From Oscillospiraceae bacterium (lineage in GTDB: Bacteria; Bacillota; Clostridia; Oscillospirales; Ruminococcaceae), in the NCBI GenBank assembly GCA_017435745.1, contig JAFSEN010000067.1, positions 1 through 37,380 of the forward strand: a DNA stretch of 37,380 bases, in the 5' to 3' direction. Position numbers and translations under genes: made by a program. Shown one piece after another: positions 7,519-15,755 of the stretch. Numbering within the stretch: position 1 is the first letter of the stretch; the number at the start of each line of letters is the position of its first letter. The notes beneath the pieces are model-generated. The model was given only the letters and a program-made list of their open reading frames with translations, did not search any database and was not told where the DNA came from.

Positions 7519-9456
7519 TTATTTGCAGACCTTGTTGTCAACTTCGTCGTGGAGTTTTGCGATGAATTCATCAAGAGCAACTGCGCCGAGGTCGCCTTCT
7601 TTTCTGGAACGGACGGCAACTTTGCCTTCTTCCATTTCTTTTGCGCCGACTACGAGCATATAGGGAACTTTTTCAAGCTGTGCTTCGCGGATTTTGAAGC
7701 CGATTTTTTCATAGCGGGAATCAACTTCCGGTCTGAAGCCGCAGCGGAGAAGTTTCTTTTTGATTTCTTCCGCATATTCGTTCTGATCCTCGGTGATGGG
7801 AAGGATTCTGACCTGTTCCGGAGAAAGCCAGGTGGGAAGCGCGCCGCCGTATTTCTCGATAAGGAGAGCGATGGTTCTTTCGTAGCATCCAAGAGAGGTT
7901 CTGTGGATGATGTAAGGATATACAGCCTGGTTGTTCTGGTCGATATAGGTCATTCCGAAACGCTGCGCAAGCATCATATCGATCTGGATGGTAACAAGGG
8001 TATCTTCCTTGCCGTAAACGTTTTTGCCCTGGATATCGAGTTTCGGGCCATAGAAAGCTGCTTCGCCGGCAGCTTCGGTATATTCAAGACCGATGTTGTC
8101 GAGGATCTTTCTCATAGCGCCTTCTGCTTCTTCCCACATTTCGGGAGTACCTTCATATTTATCCTTGTTTTCAGGATCCCATTTGGAGAAGCGGAAGGTA
8201 AGGTCTTCATAAAGACCGATGTCGGTCATAACCTCTTTAACGAGTTTGAGGCAGCTTCTGAATTCTTCCTCAAGCTGGTCCGGGCGGATAATAAGGTGTC
8301 CTTCGGAAATGGTGAACTGGCGTACGCGGATAAGTCCGTGCATTTCGCCGGAAGCTTCGTTACGGAAAAGGGTAGAGGTTTCGCCGTAACGGAAGGGGAG
8401 TTCGCGGTAGGAATGTTTATCATTGAGATAAACCTGATACTGGAAGGGGCAGGTCATGGGGCGGAGAGCAAAAACTTCTTTGTCTTTTTCTTCGTCGCCG
8501 AGAACGAACATTCCGTCTTTATAATGATCCCAATGTCCGGAAACTTTGTAAAGGTCGGATTTTGCCATAAGGGGAGTTCTGGTCATTACGTAACCGTACT
8601 CATATTCTTCCTTATCCTGAACATAGCGGTTGAGGATCTGGAAAAGTTTTGCGCCTTTCGGCATGAGAAGCGGAAGACCCTGGCCTACATAATCGCTGTT
8701 GCAGAAATATTTGAGCTGGCGGCCGAGAATGTTGTGGTCGCGGCGTTTTGCGTCTTCAACTGCTTCAAGATAAGCTTCAAGCTCTGCTTTTTTCGGGAAG
8801 GAAATTCCGTAGATACGGGAAAGCATTTTATTTTTTTCGCTGCCTCTCCAATATGCGCCGGTGGTGGAAGTGAGTTTGAATGCTTTGATGGGAGAGATGT
8901 TCATAAGATGGGGTCCTGCGCAAAGTTCGCAGAAATCTCCCTGTTTGTAGAAGCTGAGAGCTTCGCCTTTTCCTGCGTGCTCATCAATGAGCTCGAGTTT
9001 ATAAGGCTGGTCTTTCATAATCTCTTTTGCTTCTTCTGCGCTCATGGTGCATTTGTTGAGTTCAAGACCGGTTTTAATGATTTTTGCCATCTCTTCTTCG
9101 ATTTTTTTAAGATCATCAACGGTGAAGGGTTTTTCAACGTCGAAATCGTAATAAAATCCGTTGTCAATGGCGGGGCCGATGGAAAATTTTGCATTGGGGA
9201 AAAGATGGAGAACAGCCTGGGCCATAACGTGGGAAGTGGTATGCCAAAATGCTTTTTTTCCATAAGGATCATCGAAGGTGAGAATCTCAACTTCGCAATC
9301 TTCTTCAATAGGGGTGCGAAGGTCACAGCCTTCGCCGTTGATTTTTGCCGCACAGGCAACTCTTGCAAGGCCGGAGCTTATGCTCTGGGCAATCTGATAA
9401 GGGGTGACGCCGTTTTCAAATTCATGAACGTCGCCACGAAGGGATACTTTAACCAT
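7519..9456 (-). CDS. thrS: Threonyl-tRNA synthetase
   Basis: This 645-residue class II enzyme charges tRNA-Thr. Domains in order are a TGS domain (about 1-62), an editing domain with HTTSHVMAQAV and CELCAGPH, the catalytic core, and the anticodon-binding domain starting near LPTWLSPEQVRILPI. Zinc and active-site ligands are visible in RPMTCPFQYQVY and YIIHRTSLG. The ATG at 9456 (MVKVSLRGDVHEF) is chosen because AGGAGG lies seven bases before it; the open frame upstream only reads through the T-box leader. Expression is expected to rise when uncharged tRNA-Thr accumulates. Confidence 0.97.
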   Translation of the reverse strand: MVKVSLRGDVHEFENGVTPYQIAQSISSGLARVACAAKINGEGCDLRTPIEEDCEVEILTFDDPYGKKAFWHTTSHVMAQAVLHLFPNAKFSIGPAIDNGFYYDFDVEKPFTVDDLKKIEEEMAKIIKTGLELNKCTMSAEEAKEIMKDQPYKLELIDEHAGKGEALSFYKQGDFCELCAGPHLMNISPIKAFKLTSTTGAYWRGSEKNKMLSRIYGISFPKKAELEAYLEAVEDAKRRDHNILGRQLKYFCNSDYVGQGLPLLMPKGAKLFQILNRYVQDKEEYEYGYVMTRTPLMAKSDLYKVSGHWDHYKDGMFVLGDEEKDKEVFALRPMTCPFQYQVYLNDKHSYRELPFRYGETSTLFRNEASGEMHGLIRVRQFTISEGHLIIRPDQLEEEFRSCLKLVKEVMTDIGLYEDLTFRFSKWDPENKDKYEGTPEMWEEAEGAMRKILDNIGLEYTEAAGEAAFYGPKLDIQGKNVYGKEDTLVTIQIDMMLAQRFGMTYIDQNNQAVYPYIIHRTSLGCYERTIALLIEKYGGALPTWLSPEQVRILPITEDQNEYAEEIKKKLLRCGFRPEVDSRYEKIGFKIREAQLEKVPYMLVVGAKEMEEGKVAVRSRKEGDLGAVALDEFIAKLHDEVDNKVCK

Positions 9457-9484
9457 AAATTTACCTCCTGTTTTTTTGCGGGGC

Positions 9485-9739
9485 AATAAAAAAGCTTCGC
9501 CCCAAAAATTAAGGGGCGAAGCAACAAGCTCCACGGTTCCACCCTTGTTTACGGAAAAAATTCCGCACTCAAAGTTCCGCCTTAACGCGGCGGCCACGGT
9601 GTGTTCGCAAAAAAATCGCTTGCACACGCTCCGGGGATGGTCTTTCACGGTTTTTAACGGACAGGCTTTCAGAATAATGCTGCCCTCTCTGGGATAAAAA
9701 ATCCGTTTCGGTTTCCCCATCAACGCATTTAAAAATATC
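9485..9739 (-). promoter_or_regulatory. Threonine-specific T-box leader of thrS
   Basis: The minus strand carries the conserved AGGGTGGAACCGTGG (T-box bulge TGGAACC at 9535-9541). It is followed by the terminator stem GCTTCGCCCC/GGGGCGAAGC (9513-9522 with 9494-9503) and a T run (9485-9493). Further 5' are the GATGGGGAAACCG and AGAGAGG parts of Stem I. The triplet ACC at 9649-9651, followed by GTGAAAGACCATCCC, is the likely specifier codon and fits threonine. Uncharged tRNA-Thr would stabilise the antiterminator and permit thrS transcription. Confidence 0.92.
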
Positions 9740-9745
9740 AAATAA

Positions 9746-9774
9746 ATATTATCACCGCCGTGAACGTTTGTCAA
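9746..9774 (-). promoter_or_regulatory. thrS promoter
   Basis: On the minus strand TTGACA (9769-9774) and TAATAT (9746-9751) are 17 bases apart, with a TG one base before the -10 (extended -10). It places the transcript start at the 5' end of the T-box. Confidence 0.8.
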
Positions 9775-9908
9775 CGGTTGACGGACAAAAAACAGAAAAA
9801 TTATTTATAAGTATTATAATTATAAATATATAATTTATCAAAAAATGTATAAAAGAACTTTTTTTGAATGAAAACCCACATAAATTATTCATTTTTAAGC
9901 AATATTTC

Positions 9909-9937
9909 TTGACAGTCCCTTTAAATAGGTTTATTAT
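9909..9937 (+). promoter_or_regulatory. rny promoter
   Basis: TTGACA (9909-9914) and TATTAT (9932-9937) are 17 bases apart. The leader to rny is about 80 bases. Confidence 0.75.
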
Positions 9938-10022
9938 ATTATTAACATGTGTAAGTCTGTGTGTATTTCTGTAACAGACCTCTGGCATTTTAATATATAC
10001 AGAAAGGAATATTCAAAGCACC

Positions 10023-11633
10023 ATGGAAATCATGACCTTTATCAAAAGCATGAATATCTTTGCGGAGCTTACTTCCGGAGATATTCTTGTTTGCGTGATC
10101 GTTGGCATCATTGCGTTGGTCGTAGGTTTGATAATCGCTTTCCCGGTGGGTGTTGCATATAGACGCAGAGTTGCGGAAGCCGAAATCGGTTCCGCCGAAG
10201 AAGAAGCAAGACGCATTGTAAACGAATCAATCAAAACTGCTGAAAGCCGCAAAAAAGAAGCTCTTGTTGAAGCTAAAGATGAGATCCACCGCCTCAGAAG
10301 TGAAGCGGACAAAGAGATTAAGGATCGCCGAGCAGAAGTTCAGCGCAGCGAGCACAGACTCCAGCAAAAAGAAGAATCCCTTGAAAAGAAAGCTGACAAC
10401 CTCGATAAAAAAGAGGAAATCATGCAGGAAAAAATCCAGGCCGCAGACGCAAGACTTGCGGAAGCGGAACAGATCAAAAAAAGCCAGTTTGAAATGCTTG
10501 AACGCATTTCCGGTTATTCCGAAGAACAGGCAAAAATCCAGCTTCTTGAAGAAGTTGAAGCAAAACTTTCCCACGAAAAAGCTCTTCGCATAATGCAGTT
10601 TGAGCAGCAGCTCAAGGATGAATCCGAAGAAAAAGCACGCGAAATTATCGGAACCGCAGTTTCCCGCTGCGCACCGGATTATGTTGCCGAAGCAACCGTT
10701 TCCGTTGTTCCGCTTCCCAGCGACGAAATGAAAGGCCGCATCATCGGACGCGAAGGCCGCAACATCCGCGCCCTTGAAACTCTTACCGGTGTTGATCTTA
10801 TTATCGACGATACCCCCGAAGCAATCACCCTTTCTTCTTTCGATCCGGTTCGCCGCGAAATTGCAAGACTTTCTCTTGAAAAACTTATCCAGGATGGACG
10901 AATTCATCCCGCAAGAATTGAAGAAACCGTTGACAAAGCCCGCAAGGAAGTTGATGCAAAAATCAAACAGGACGGCGAGCACGCTGTTCTTGAATGCGGA
11001 GTTCGCGGCGTTGCGCCGGAACTTATCCGTCTTCTCGGCCGCATGAGATACCGTACCAGCTATGGCCAGAACGTGCTCATGCACTCCATCGAGGTTTCTC
11101 AGATTGCAGGACTTCTTGCTAACGAAATGGGCGGCGTTGACCCCAACATGGCAAGAAGAGCAGGCCTTCTTCACGATATCGGTAAAGCTCTTACCCACGA
11201 AATTGAAGGAAGCCACGTTACCATCGGCGTTGACGTTGCGAAAAAATATAAAGAGCCCGAAGCTGTTATTCATGCAATCGAAGCTCATCACGGCGACGTT
11301 GAACCCAGAACAACCATTGCATGGCTTGTTCAGGCTGCGGACGCAATTTCTGCAGCAAGACCCGGCGCAAGACGCGAAAACCTTGAAAATTATATCAAAC
11401 GTCTTGAAAAACTTGAAGAAATCGCAAATTCCTTTGAAGGTGTTGACAACTGCTTTGCAATCCAGGCCGGACGCGAAGTTAGAATCGTTGTCAAACCCGA
11501 AATTGTTGACGATGAAAAAATGGTGCTTCTTGCACACGATATCGCCGAAAAAATTGAAGGCGAGCTTGAATATCCCGGCCAGATCAAAGTTCATCTTGTC
11601 CGCGAAAGCAGAGCAGTCGATTACGCAAAATAA
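10023..11633 (+). CDS. rny: Ribonuclease Y
   Basis: This 536-residue membrane-anchored endoribonuclease initiates mRNA decay in many Firmicutes. It has one N-terminal membrane segment (about residues 19-42), a long charged coiled coil (about 45-200), a KH RNA-binding domain with [17 protein letters not shown], and an HD domain with the metal-binding pair in [13 protein letters not shown]. The C-terminal domain ends in [11 protein letters not shown], as usual. The ribosome binding site AAAGGA is 14 bases from ATG 10023, rather far; a second ATG at 10032 is a possible alternative start. Confidence 0.95.
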   Translation: MEIMTFIKSMNIFAELTSGDILVCVIVGIIALVVGLIIAFPVGVAYRRRVAEAEIGSAEEEARRIVNESIKTAESRKKEALVEAKDEIHRLRSEADKEIKDRRAEVQRSEHRLQQKEESLEKKADNLDKKEEIMQEKIQAADARLAEAEQIKKSQFEMLERISGYSEEQAKIQLLEEVEAKLSHEKALRIMQFEQQLKDESEEKAREIIGTAVSRCAPDYVAEATVSVVPLPSDEMKGRIIGREGRNIRALETLTGVDLIIDDTPEAITLSSFDPVRREIARLSLEKLIQDGRIHPARIEETVDKARKEVDAKIKQDGEHAVLECGVRGVAPELIRLLGRMRYRTSYGQNVLMHSIEVSQIAGLLANEMGGVDPNMARRAGLLHDIGKALTHEIEGSHVTIGVDVAKKYKEPEAVIHAIEAHHGDVEPRTTIAWLVQAADAISAARPGARRENLENYIKRLEKLEEIANSFEGVDNCFAIQAGREVRIVVKPEIVDDEKMVLLAHDIAEKIEGELEYPGQIKVHLVRESRAVDYAK

Positions 11634-11650
11634 TCCTTTAATACAAATTA

Positions 11651-11708
11651 AGCCCCCCTTGTCAAAGGGGGGTATTTTTTTGTCTTCGGCAAAAAAATGG
11701 GGGAATTC
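11651..11708 (+). repeat. Dispersed two-hairpin repeat, copy 2, whose first hairpin can act as rny terminator
   Basis: Hairpin 1 pairs CCCCCCTT (11653-11660) with AAGGGGGG (11665-11672). Hairpin 2 is a perfect 9-base stem (11674-11682 with 11690-11698) around TCTTCGG. The element ends GGGGGAATTC. The T run in hairpin 2 follows hairpin 1 directly, so it can also terminate rny transcription. Confidence 0.65.
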
Positions 11709-11730
11709 AATAAAAGGGGCGCTCTTTTTC

Positions 11731-11772
11731 TGTCAACAAGTATTTAGAAAATTTTCTAAATACTTGTTGACA
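11731..11772. promoter_or_regulatory. Upstream operator: 42-base perfect palindrome
   Basis: Two 21-base arms are exact reverse complements with no spacer. The core is TATTTAGA (11741-11748), N6, TCTAAATA (11755-11762). The right end supplies the -35 box TTGACA of the downstream promoter. The same half-sites and spacing recur in the second operator, so this is probably the binding site of the SdpR/ArsR-type repressor encoded in the operon. Confidence 0.75.
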
Positions 11773-11796
11773 ATGTGGAGCCGGATATGTTATAGT
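11767..11796 (+). promoter_or_regulatory. Promoter of the hydrolase-sdpRI-like operon
   Basis: TTGACA (11767-11772) and TATAGT (11791-11796) are 18 bases apart. It is flanked on both sides by the operators, so a bound repressor would block it. Confidence 0.72.
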
Positions 11797-11820
11797 CTAT
11801 TTAGAAAAAAATCTAAATAG
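11797..11820. promoter_or_regulatory. Downstream operator overlapping the transcription start
   Basis: CTATTTAGA (11797-11805) and TCTAAATAG (11812-11820) form a perfect inverted repeat with a 6-base A spacer. It matches the upstream operator in sequence and spacing, and sits directly after the -10 box. Confidence 0.75.
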
Positions 11821-11835
11821 TTTGGAGGCGAAAAC

Positions 11836-12762
11836 ATGATTGAAGAAAAAATCATAGTCGGTGCGGGAACGGAATTTCCTCTTAACGGAAAGCTGACCTT
11901 GCCGGAAAACCTTGAAAAACCGGTTCCGGCGGTGGTTTTTGTCCATGGTTCCGGTTCAAGCAATATGGACGAAAAAGTTATGAAGCTTACTCCGTTCAAA
12001 GATCTTGCAAATGGCCTTGCAGCGCATGGAATTGCTTCGGTAAGATATGACAAAAGAAGTTTTGCCCATGGAAGAAAAATGCTTAAAAAGGGCAGCCTTA
12101 CCGTTCGGGAAGAGGTTATCGAAGACGCTGTGCTCGCTTCGGAAATGCTGAAAAACGACCCGAGGATCGACCCGGAAAAAGTTTTTATAATCGGTCACAG
12201 CATGGGAGCAATGCTTGCGCCGAGAATCGATGCGGAAGGCGGAAACTTCAGGGGACTTATTCTTCTTGCGGGAACTCTTGATACACTTGAAGAGGTTCTG
12301 TTTCGCCAGCTTGAGGAAATGAAAAACGGAAAAAGCAAAATTATGAGCTGGATTGCTTCCGCCCAGGATAAAAAATTCCGAAAATCTTTTGCGAACCTTT
12401 ATGAACTTTCAGACGAAGAAGCTAAAAAAATTCCGTATGCAGGCGGGGTCGATCTTTATTATTTCAAGGAAATGGGTCTGCATCCCGCAAAGGAATATCT
12501 TGAAAAAACCGAAAAACCGGTGCTTGTAATGCAGGGCAGCCGGGATTTGCAGGTCAGCACAGAAAAGGATTTTATGGAATATAAAAAACTTTTCGGCGAG
12601 CGGGAAAATTTCAGTTTCCGGCTTTATGAAGGGCTTAACCATTGCTTTGTTCCGGCGATTTATGATGATATTTCAAAGGCAACGAAGGAATTTTCAAAAG
12701 AGCGCCATATCGGCGAAAATGTTATAGCCGATATCGCCGGCTGGATTTTGAAAAACTGCTGA
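11836..12762 (+). CDS. Alpha/beta hydrolase (serine hydrolase family)
   Basis: The 308-residue protein has the alpha/beta hydrolase fold. The oxyanion-hole segment is VVFVHGSGSSN, the nucleophile elbow is GHSMGA, the likely catalytic Asp is in GSRDLQV and the catalytic His in GLNHCF. There is no signal peptide, so it is probably cytoplasmic. GGAGG lies eight bases before the ATG. It is the first gene of a five-gene operon under two ArsR-type operators. The substrate is unknown; similar proteins are annotated as carboxylesterases or dienelactone-hydrolase-like enzymes. Confidence 0.85.
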   Translation: MIEEKIIVGAGTEFPLNGKLTLPENLEKPVPAVVFVHGSGSSNMDEKVMKLTPFKDLANGLAAHGIASVRYDKRSFAHGRKMLKKGSLTVREEVIEDAVLASEMLKNDPRIDPEKVFIIGHSMGAMLAPRIDAEGGNFRGLILLAGTLDTLEEVLFRQLEEMKNGKSKIMSWIASAQDKKFRKSFANLYELSDEEAKKIPYAGGVDLYYFKEMGLHPAKEYLEKTEKPVLVMQGSRDLQVSTEKDFMEYKKLFGERENFSFRLYEGLNHCFVPAIYDDISKATKEFSKERHIGENVIADIAGWILKNC

Positions 12763-12778
12763 AGGAAGAGGGCCAAAA

Positions 12779-12994
12779 ATGAAAAAATATTTTGCCCCGA
12801 TTCTGGTATCGGTTTTGATGATAATTTATTTTATAGTTTATTTCAGCGTTTTAATAATGCTGGTTGAAAACCTTGTTTTCAAGGTTTTGCTTGGAATAAT
12901 TCCCGCAATTTTCAGCGGAATTATGATATATGTACTTATTGAAAGAATTACAGAAATAAGGAGCGGAGAAGAAGATGATCTTGGTAAATACTGA
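12779..12994 (+). CDS. Small membrane protein, function unknown
   Basis: The 71-residue product is almost entirely two hydrophobic segments (about 6-30 and 33-53), followed by a charged tail, ERITEIRSGEEDDLGKY. I do not recognise a family. GGAAGAGGG lies before the ATG at good distance. It starts 16 bases after the hydrolase stop, and its last 20 bases overlap the next gene, so it belongs to the operon. The overlap suggests translational coupling with the YbjQ-like protein. Confidence 0.75.
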   Translation: MKKYFAPILVSVLMIIYFIVYFSVLIMLVENLVFKVLLGIIPAIFSGIMIYVLIERITEIRSGEEDDLGKY

Positions 12995-13286
12995 TTACAT
13001 CACCGGAAAAGAATTTGAAATGCTCGGACTTGTTTGCGGAAGCACTATCCAGACCAAAAATATCGGAAAAGATATTACCCAAAGCTTTAAAACCCTTGTT
13101 GGCGGCGAGCTTAAATCTTATAACGATATGATGAACAAAGCACGCGCCCTTGCGACAAAGCGCATGGTCGAAGAAGCGGAAGCAAAAGGTGCGGATGCAG
13201 TTATCAATATCCGCTATTCTTCTTCGGCAATCATGCAGGGAGCGGCGGAAGTTGTTGCATACGGAACCGCAGTAAAATTCATTTGA
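12975..13286 (+). CDS. YbjQ/UPF0145 family protein
   Basis: The 103-residue protein matches the YbjQ (DUF74) family, which forms pentameric beta-rich rings and is sometimes called heavy-metal-binding, a function not firmly established. Typical segments are LGLVCGSTI near the start, ARALATKRMVEEAEAKGADAVINIRY, and the C-terminal EVVAYGTAVKF. The start overlaps the end of the preceding gene; GGAGAAGAAG provides a ribosome binding site. In many Firmicutes, similar genes occur with small membrane proteins, as here. Confidence 0.85.
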   Translation: MILVNTDYITGKEFEMLGLVCGSTIQTKNIGKDITQSFKTLVGGELKSYNDMMNKARALATKRMVEEAEAKGADAVINIRYSSSAIMQGAAEVVAYGTAVKFI

Positions 13287-13297
13287 GGTGAATTAAA

Positions 13298-13579
13298 ATG
13301 AGCTTTGCCGAAACTTTCAAAGCGCTTTCCGATCCGGCAAGAAGAGAAATTTTGATGATGCTTAAAAACGGAAGAATGTCCGCGGGAGATATAGCCTCCC
13401 ATTTCGATATGACAGGCGCTACGGTTTCGTACCATCTTTCTGTGCTTAAAAAAGCGGATCTTGTTTATGAAACAAAGCAAAAAAACTTTGTTTTTTATGA
13501 ACTCAACACCTCTGTTTTTGAGGAAATCATGCTCTGGTTTGCCCAGTTCAAAGGAGGAAACGGCGATGAAAATCAATAA
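13298..13579 (+). CDS. ArsR-type repressor, SdpR-like
   Basis: The 93-residue winged-helix protein begins MSFAETFKALSDPARREIL, the standard ArsR opening. The recognition region is SHFDMTGATVSYHLSVLKKADLV and the wing follows at YETKQKNFVFYELN. There are no cysteine pairs for metal sensing, which fits the SdpR autorepressor type. It is followed with a 14-base overlap by an SdpI-like gene, reproducing the sdpR-sdpI arrangement of Bacillus subtilis. A GAGGTG ribosome binding site precedes the ATG. It probably binds the two TATTTAGA-N6-TCTAAATA operators and represses its own operon. Confidence 0.9.
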   Translation: MSFAETFKALSDPARREILMMLKNGRMSAGDIASHFDMTGATVSYHLSVLKKADLVYETKQKNFVFYELNTSVFEEIMLWFAQFKGGNGDENQ

Positions 13580-14192
13580 AAAACTTCTTGTTATAACAAC
13601 AATAATCATTCTTTTGCCGATTGCAATCGGGCTTGTTTTCTGGGAACAGCTTCCGGAAACTATGGCAACCCATTGGGGAACAGAAAATGAACCCAACGGT
13701 TGGAACAGCAAACCAATGGCGGTTTTCGGAATTCCGGGAATTATGGCGGCGCTTCATGTTTTTTGTCTTATCGTAACCTATGCTGACCCGAAAAAGAGCA
13801 ACATAGGCGCCAAAGCCATGGGAATTGTTTATTGGATCCTTCCTGCGGTTTCCGTTGCGGTAATGAGCGCAACCTATGCTTATGCTCTTGGAATTGGGGT
13901 AAACATCGGAATGATTTGCTGTTTGCTTATGGGAATAATTTTTATCGCTCTCGGAAATTATCTGCCGAAGGCAAGACTTAACTATACCTTCGGATACAAG
14001 ATTCCCTGGACACTCAACAGCGAGGAAAACTGGAACAGAACCCACCGCCTTGCGGGCTGGCTTATGGTCATCTGCGGATTTGCGTTCATCGTCAACGCGT
14101 TCATTCTTTCGGAATGGGTTTTCGGGTTCTGCATTGTTGCCGCAATTGCTCCGATAATTTATTCCTACGTTCTTTATAAAAAAGGAATATGA
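13566..14192 (+). CDS. SdpI-like membrane protein (DUF1648 plus SdpI domain)
   Basis: The 208-residue integral membrane protein has about six hydrophobic segments. The first part (MATHWGTENEPNGW) is the DUF1648 signature; the C-terminal half (GNYLPKARLNYTFGYKIPWTL, then NRTHRLAGW) is the SdpI signature. In Bacillus subtilis SdpI gives immunity to the SdpC cannibalism toxin and sequesters SdpR at the membrane. Here no sdpC gene is nearby, so immunity to an outside toxin or envelope-stress sensing is possible. ATG 13566 is chosen because AAAGGAGG lies just before it. Confidence 0.9.
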   Translation: MKINKKLLVITTIIILLPIAIGLVFWEQLPETMATHWGTENEPNGWNSKPMAVFGIPGIMAALHVFCLIVTYADPKKSNIGAKAMGIVYWILPAVSVAVMSATYAYALGIGVNIGMICCLLMGIIFIALGNYLPKARLNYTFGYKIPWTLNSEENWNRTHRLAGWLMVICGFAFIVNAFILSEWVFGFCIVAAIAPIIYSYVLYKKGI

Positions 14193-14200
14193 AAAAAAGA

Positions 14201-14229
14201 AAAACGCCGGCTTTGCCGGCGTTTTTTTT
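14201..14229. terminator. Bidirectional terminator between the sdpI-like and amidase genes
   Basis: AAAACGCCGG pairs with CCGGCGTTTT around CTTTG, with A and T runs on the two sides. It serves convergent genes. Confidence 0.85.
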
Positions 14230-14740
14230 ATTCTTCTTCAACCCTGTATCCTTCAATATGCACGAACCTTATGGATTTTATTGCATAGCTCGAAAGGGGC
14301 CTGCAGGCGCAGTCATAGGAATGGGCGGCAATTTTTACAGAATCAAAAGTGGGTCTGTCGCCGTCAACGGAGGTTATAACCGGGGTGTGCTGCCAATCCT
14401 GGGTGTCGATTATAAGCTGGGCGATGTCGCCGGGTTCAATTTCGTCGATTCCAACCTCCCTTCCGAAAGGACCGACACCTTTGTTGTTGACAAGAAAATT
14501 GAAAAGAAATTTTACACCGGTCCAGGCGGGTGCGCGGTCATTAAGGCTTCTGTAGTACCAGCCGAAATCCGGGGTGTAGTTCATGGGCGCTCCGCCGGCA
14601 AGGATACATTGGCTTGCAAAGGAAGTGCAGTCGCCGCCGATGGGGCTGAAATCATAATATTCCGGGTTGCGGAAATATGCCCATCGGTTTGCATATTCAA
14701 CTGCGGAAAAACGGTCATAAGTTTTTTCAATAAGAGCCAT
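14228..14740 (-). CDS. Amidase_6-type cysteine hydrolase
   Basis: The 170-residue protein resembles the putative amidase domain (Amidase_6), found in Gram-positive cell-wall or spore-related hydrolases. YDRFSAVEYANRWAYFRNPEY leads into GGDCTSFASQCILAGG, where the Cys is the likely nucleophile. HTPVITSV supplies the likely catalytic His. No signal peptide is seen, which is unusual for a peptidoglycan enzyme. The ATG at 14740 follows GGGAGG closely (4-base spacing). The substrate is not known. Confidence 0.82.
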   Translation of the reverse strand: MALIEKTYDRFSAVEYANRWAYFRNPEYYDFSPIGGDCTSFASQCILAGGAPMNYTPDFGWYYRSLNDRAPAWTGVKFLFNFLVNNKGVGPFGREVGIDEIEPGDIAQLIIDTQDWQHTPVITSVDGDRPTFDSVKIAAHSYDCACRPLSSYAIKSIRFVHIEGYRVEEE

Positions 14741-14827
14741 GGTTCCTCCCAAAAAAGTTTTGTTTAAATATATGAAACCGTCTTTCCAAAAAAGAATAAA
14801 TTTTTCAAAAACCGATGCTCAAAATCG

Positions 14828-14856
14828 TTGAAGAACTCCGTTCGCCATGTTATAAT
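14828..14856 (+). promoter_or_regulatory. zapA-dut promoter
   Basis: TTGAAG (14828-14833) and TATAAT (14851-14856) are 17 bases apart; a TG one base before the -10 makes it an extended -10 promoter. Confidence 0.78.
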
Positions 14857-14894
14857 ATATATGTCGTATTATGACGAATGGGAGGAAATTTTGA

Positions 14895-15245
14895 ATGGAT
14901 AATCTTAATAAAGTTAAAATAGAAGTTGCGGGCGCAAGCTATACAATTGCCACTTATGAACAGGAAGGTTACGTGCGTGACCTTGCTAAGGAAATGAGCG
15001 ACGATATCGATTCCCTTATGGTAAGAAATCCAAGCCTTTCCATGAACGATGCGCTTGTTCTTTGCTCCATCGCATATCTCAGCGAATATAAAAAAGCGGA
15101 AGCAAACTGCGACCATATCCGTTCCCAGCTCAAAGAATATCTCGGCGATACCGCAAGAGCAAGAATGGAAGCTGACGACGCAAACCGCCGCGCAGATAAA
15201 CTTGCAAGAGAACTTGAGGAGCTTCGCAAACGCAATGGCTTTTGA
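14895..15245 (+). CDS. zapA: Cell division protein ZapA
   Basis: The 116-residue protein promotes FtsZ bundling at the division ring. It begins NKVKIEVAGASYTIAT, followed by YVRDLAKEMSDDID and MNDALVLCSIAYLSEYKKAE, which match the ZapA head. The C-terminal third (about 65-116) is a charged coiled coil. GGAGG is nine bases before the ATG. Its last 11 bases overlap dut, so the two genes form one unit. Confidence 0.9.
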   Translation: MDNLNKVKIEVAGASYTIATYEQEGYVRDLAKEMSDDIDSLMVRNPSLSMNDALVLCSIAYLSEYKKAEANCDHIRSQLKEYLGDTARARMEADDANRRADKLARELEELRKRNGF

Positions 15246-15675
15246 GATAAAAGTTAAAAAAATCCGCGAAAATGCGGTTGTTCCGAAAATCGCAACTTCC
15301 GGTTCAGCGGCGGCAGATCTTTATGCCTGCGTTGATGAACCGGTGGTCGTTCCCGCAAGGGGAAGCGCGGTTGTTCCCATAGGAATTGCCATTGCAGTTC
15401 CGGAAGGTTACGGCGCTTTTATCTTCGCAAGAAGCGGACTTGGTATAAAGCATGGGGTCGCGCCGCGAAACTGTGTAGGAGTTATCGATTCCGACTATCG
15501 CGGTGAAATCTGCGTCGGGCTTATGAACAATTCCGATGAAGATTACACCGTTTTGCCGGGCGACAGAGTCGCACAGATGGCGATAATGCCGGTTATGCCC
15601 GCGGAATATGTTCTTTGCGATGAACTTTCGGACACCGAAAGAGGAACCGGCGGGTTCGGTTCAACAGGAAAATAA
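15235..15675 (+). CDS. dut: dUTP diphosphatase
   Basis: This 146-residue enzyme hydrolyses dUTP to dUMP, keeping uracil out of DNA and feeding dTMP synthesis. All five trimeric dUTPase motifs are visible: SAAADLYA, RSGLG, GVIDSDYRGEI, GDRVAQM and the C-terminal RGTGGFGSTG. The start at 15235 overlaps the zapA stop by 11 bases, with TGAGGAG about 13 bases upstream. A longer in-frame extension would lie wholly inside zapA and is rejected. Confidence 0.95.
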   Translation: MAFEIKVKKIRENAVVPKIATSGSAAADLYACVDEPVVVPARGSAVVPIGIAIAVPEGYGAFIFARSGLGIKHGVAPRNCVGVIDSDYRGEICVGLMNNSDEDYTVLPGDRVAQMAIMPVMPAEYVLCDELSDTERGTGGFGSTGK

Positions 15676-15680
15676 TTTGC

Positions 15681-15708
15681 GCCCCTTGTTAAAGGTGAGA
15701 GGGGATTC
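15681..15708 (+). repeat. Dispersed repeat, short copy 3
   Basis: GCCCCTTGTTAAAGG is followed by GAGAGGGGATTC. It resembles copy 2 (CCCCCCTTGTCAAAGGGG and GGGGGAATTC) but lacks the middle hairpin. Confidence 0.45.
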
Positions 15709-15711
15709 ATA

Positions 15712-15750
15712 AAAAAAGAGCCGTCACAATTGTGACGGCTTTTATTTTTT
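15712..15750. terminator. Bidirectional terminator between dut and maf
   Basis: AGCCGTCACAA and TTGTGACGGCT (15719-15740) form a perfect 22-base palindrome flanked by A and T runs. Confidence 0.88.
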
Positions 15751-15755
15751 ATCAG

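Noticed and set aside
7348-9489. 713-codon open frame on the plus strand
   Set aside because: It is antisense to thrS, whose motifs and T-box leader are unambiguous.
9457-9774. N-terminal extension of ThrRS by 106 codons
   Set aside because: The frame only reads through the T-box and terminator; the good ribosome binding site is at 9464-9469.
10227-11594. 455-codon open frame on the minus strand
   Set aside because: It is antisense to rny and has no family resemblance or start signal.
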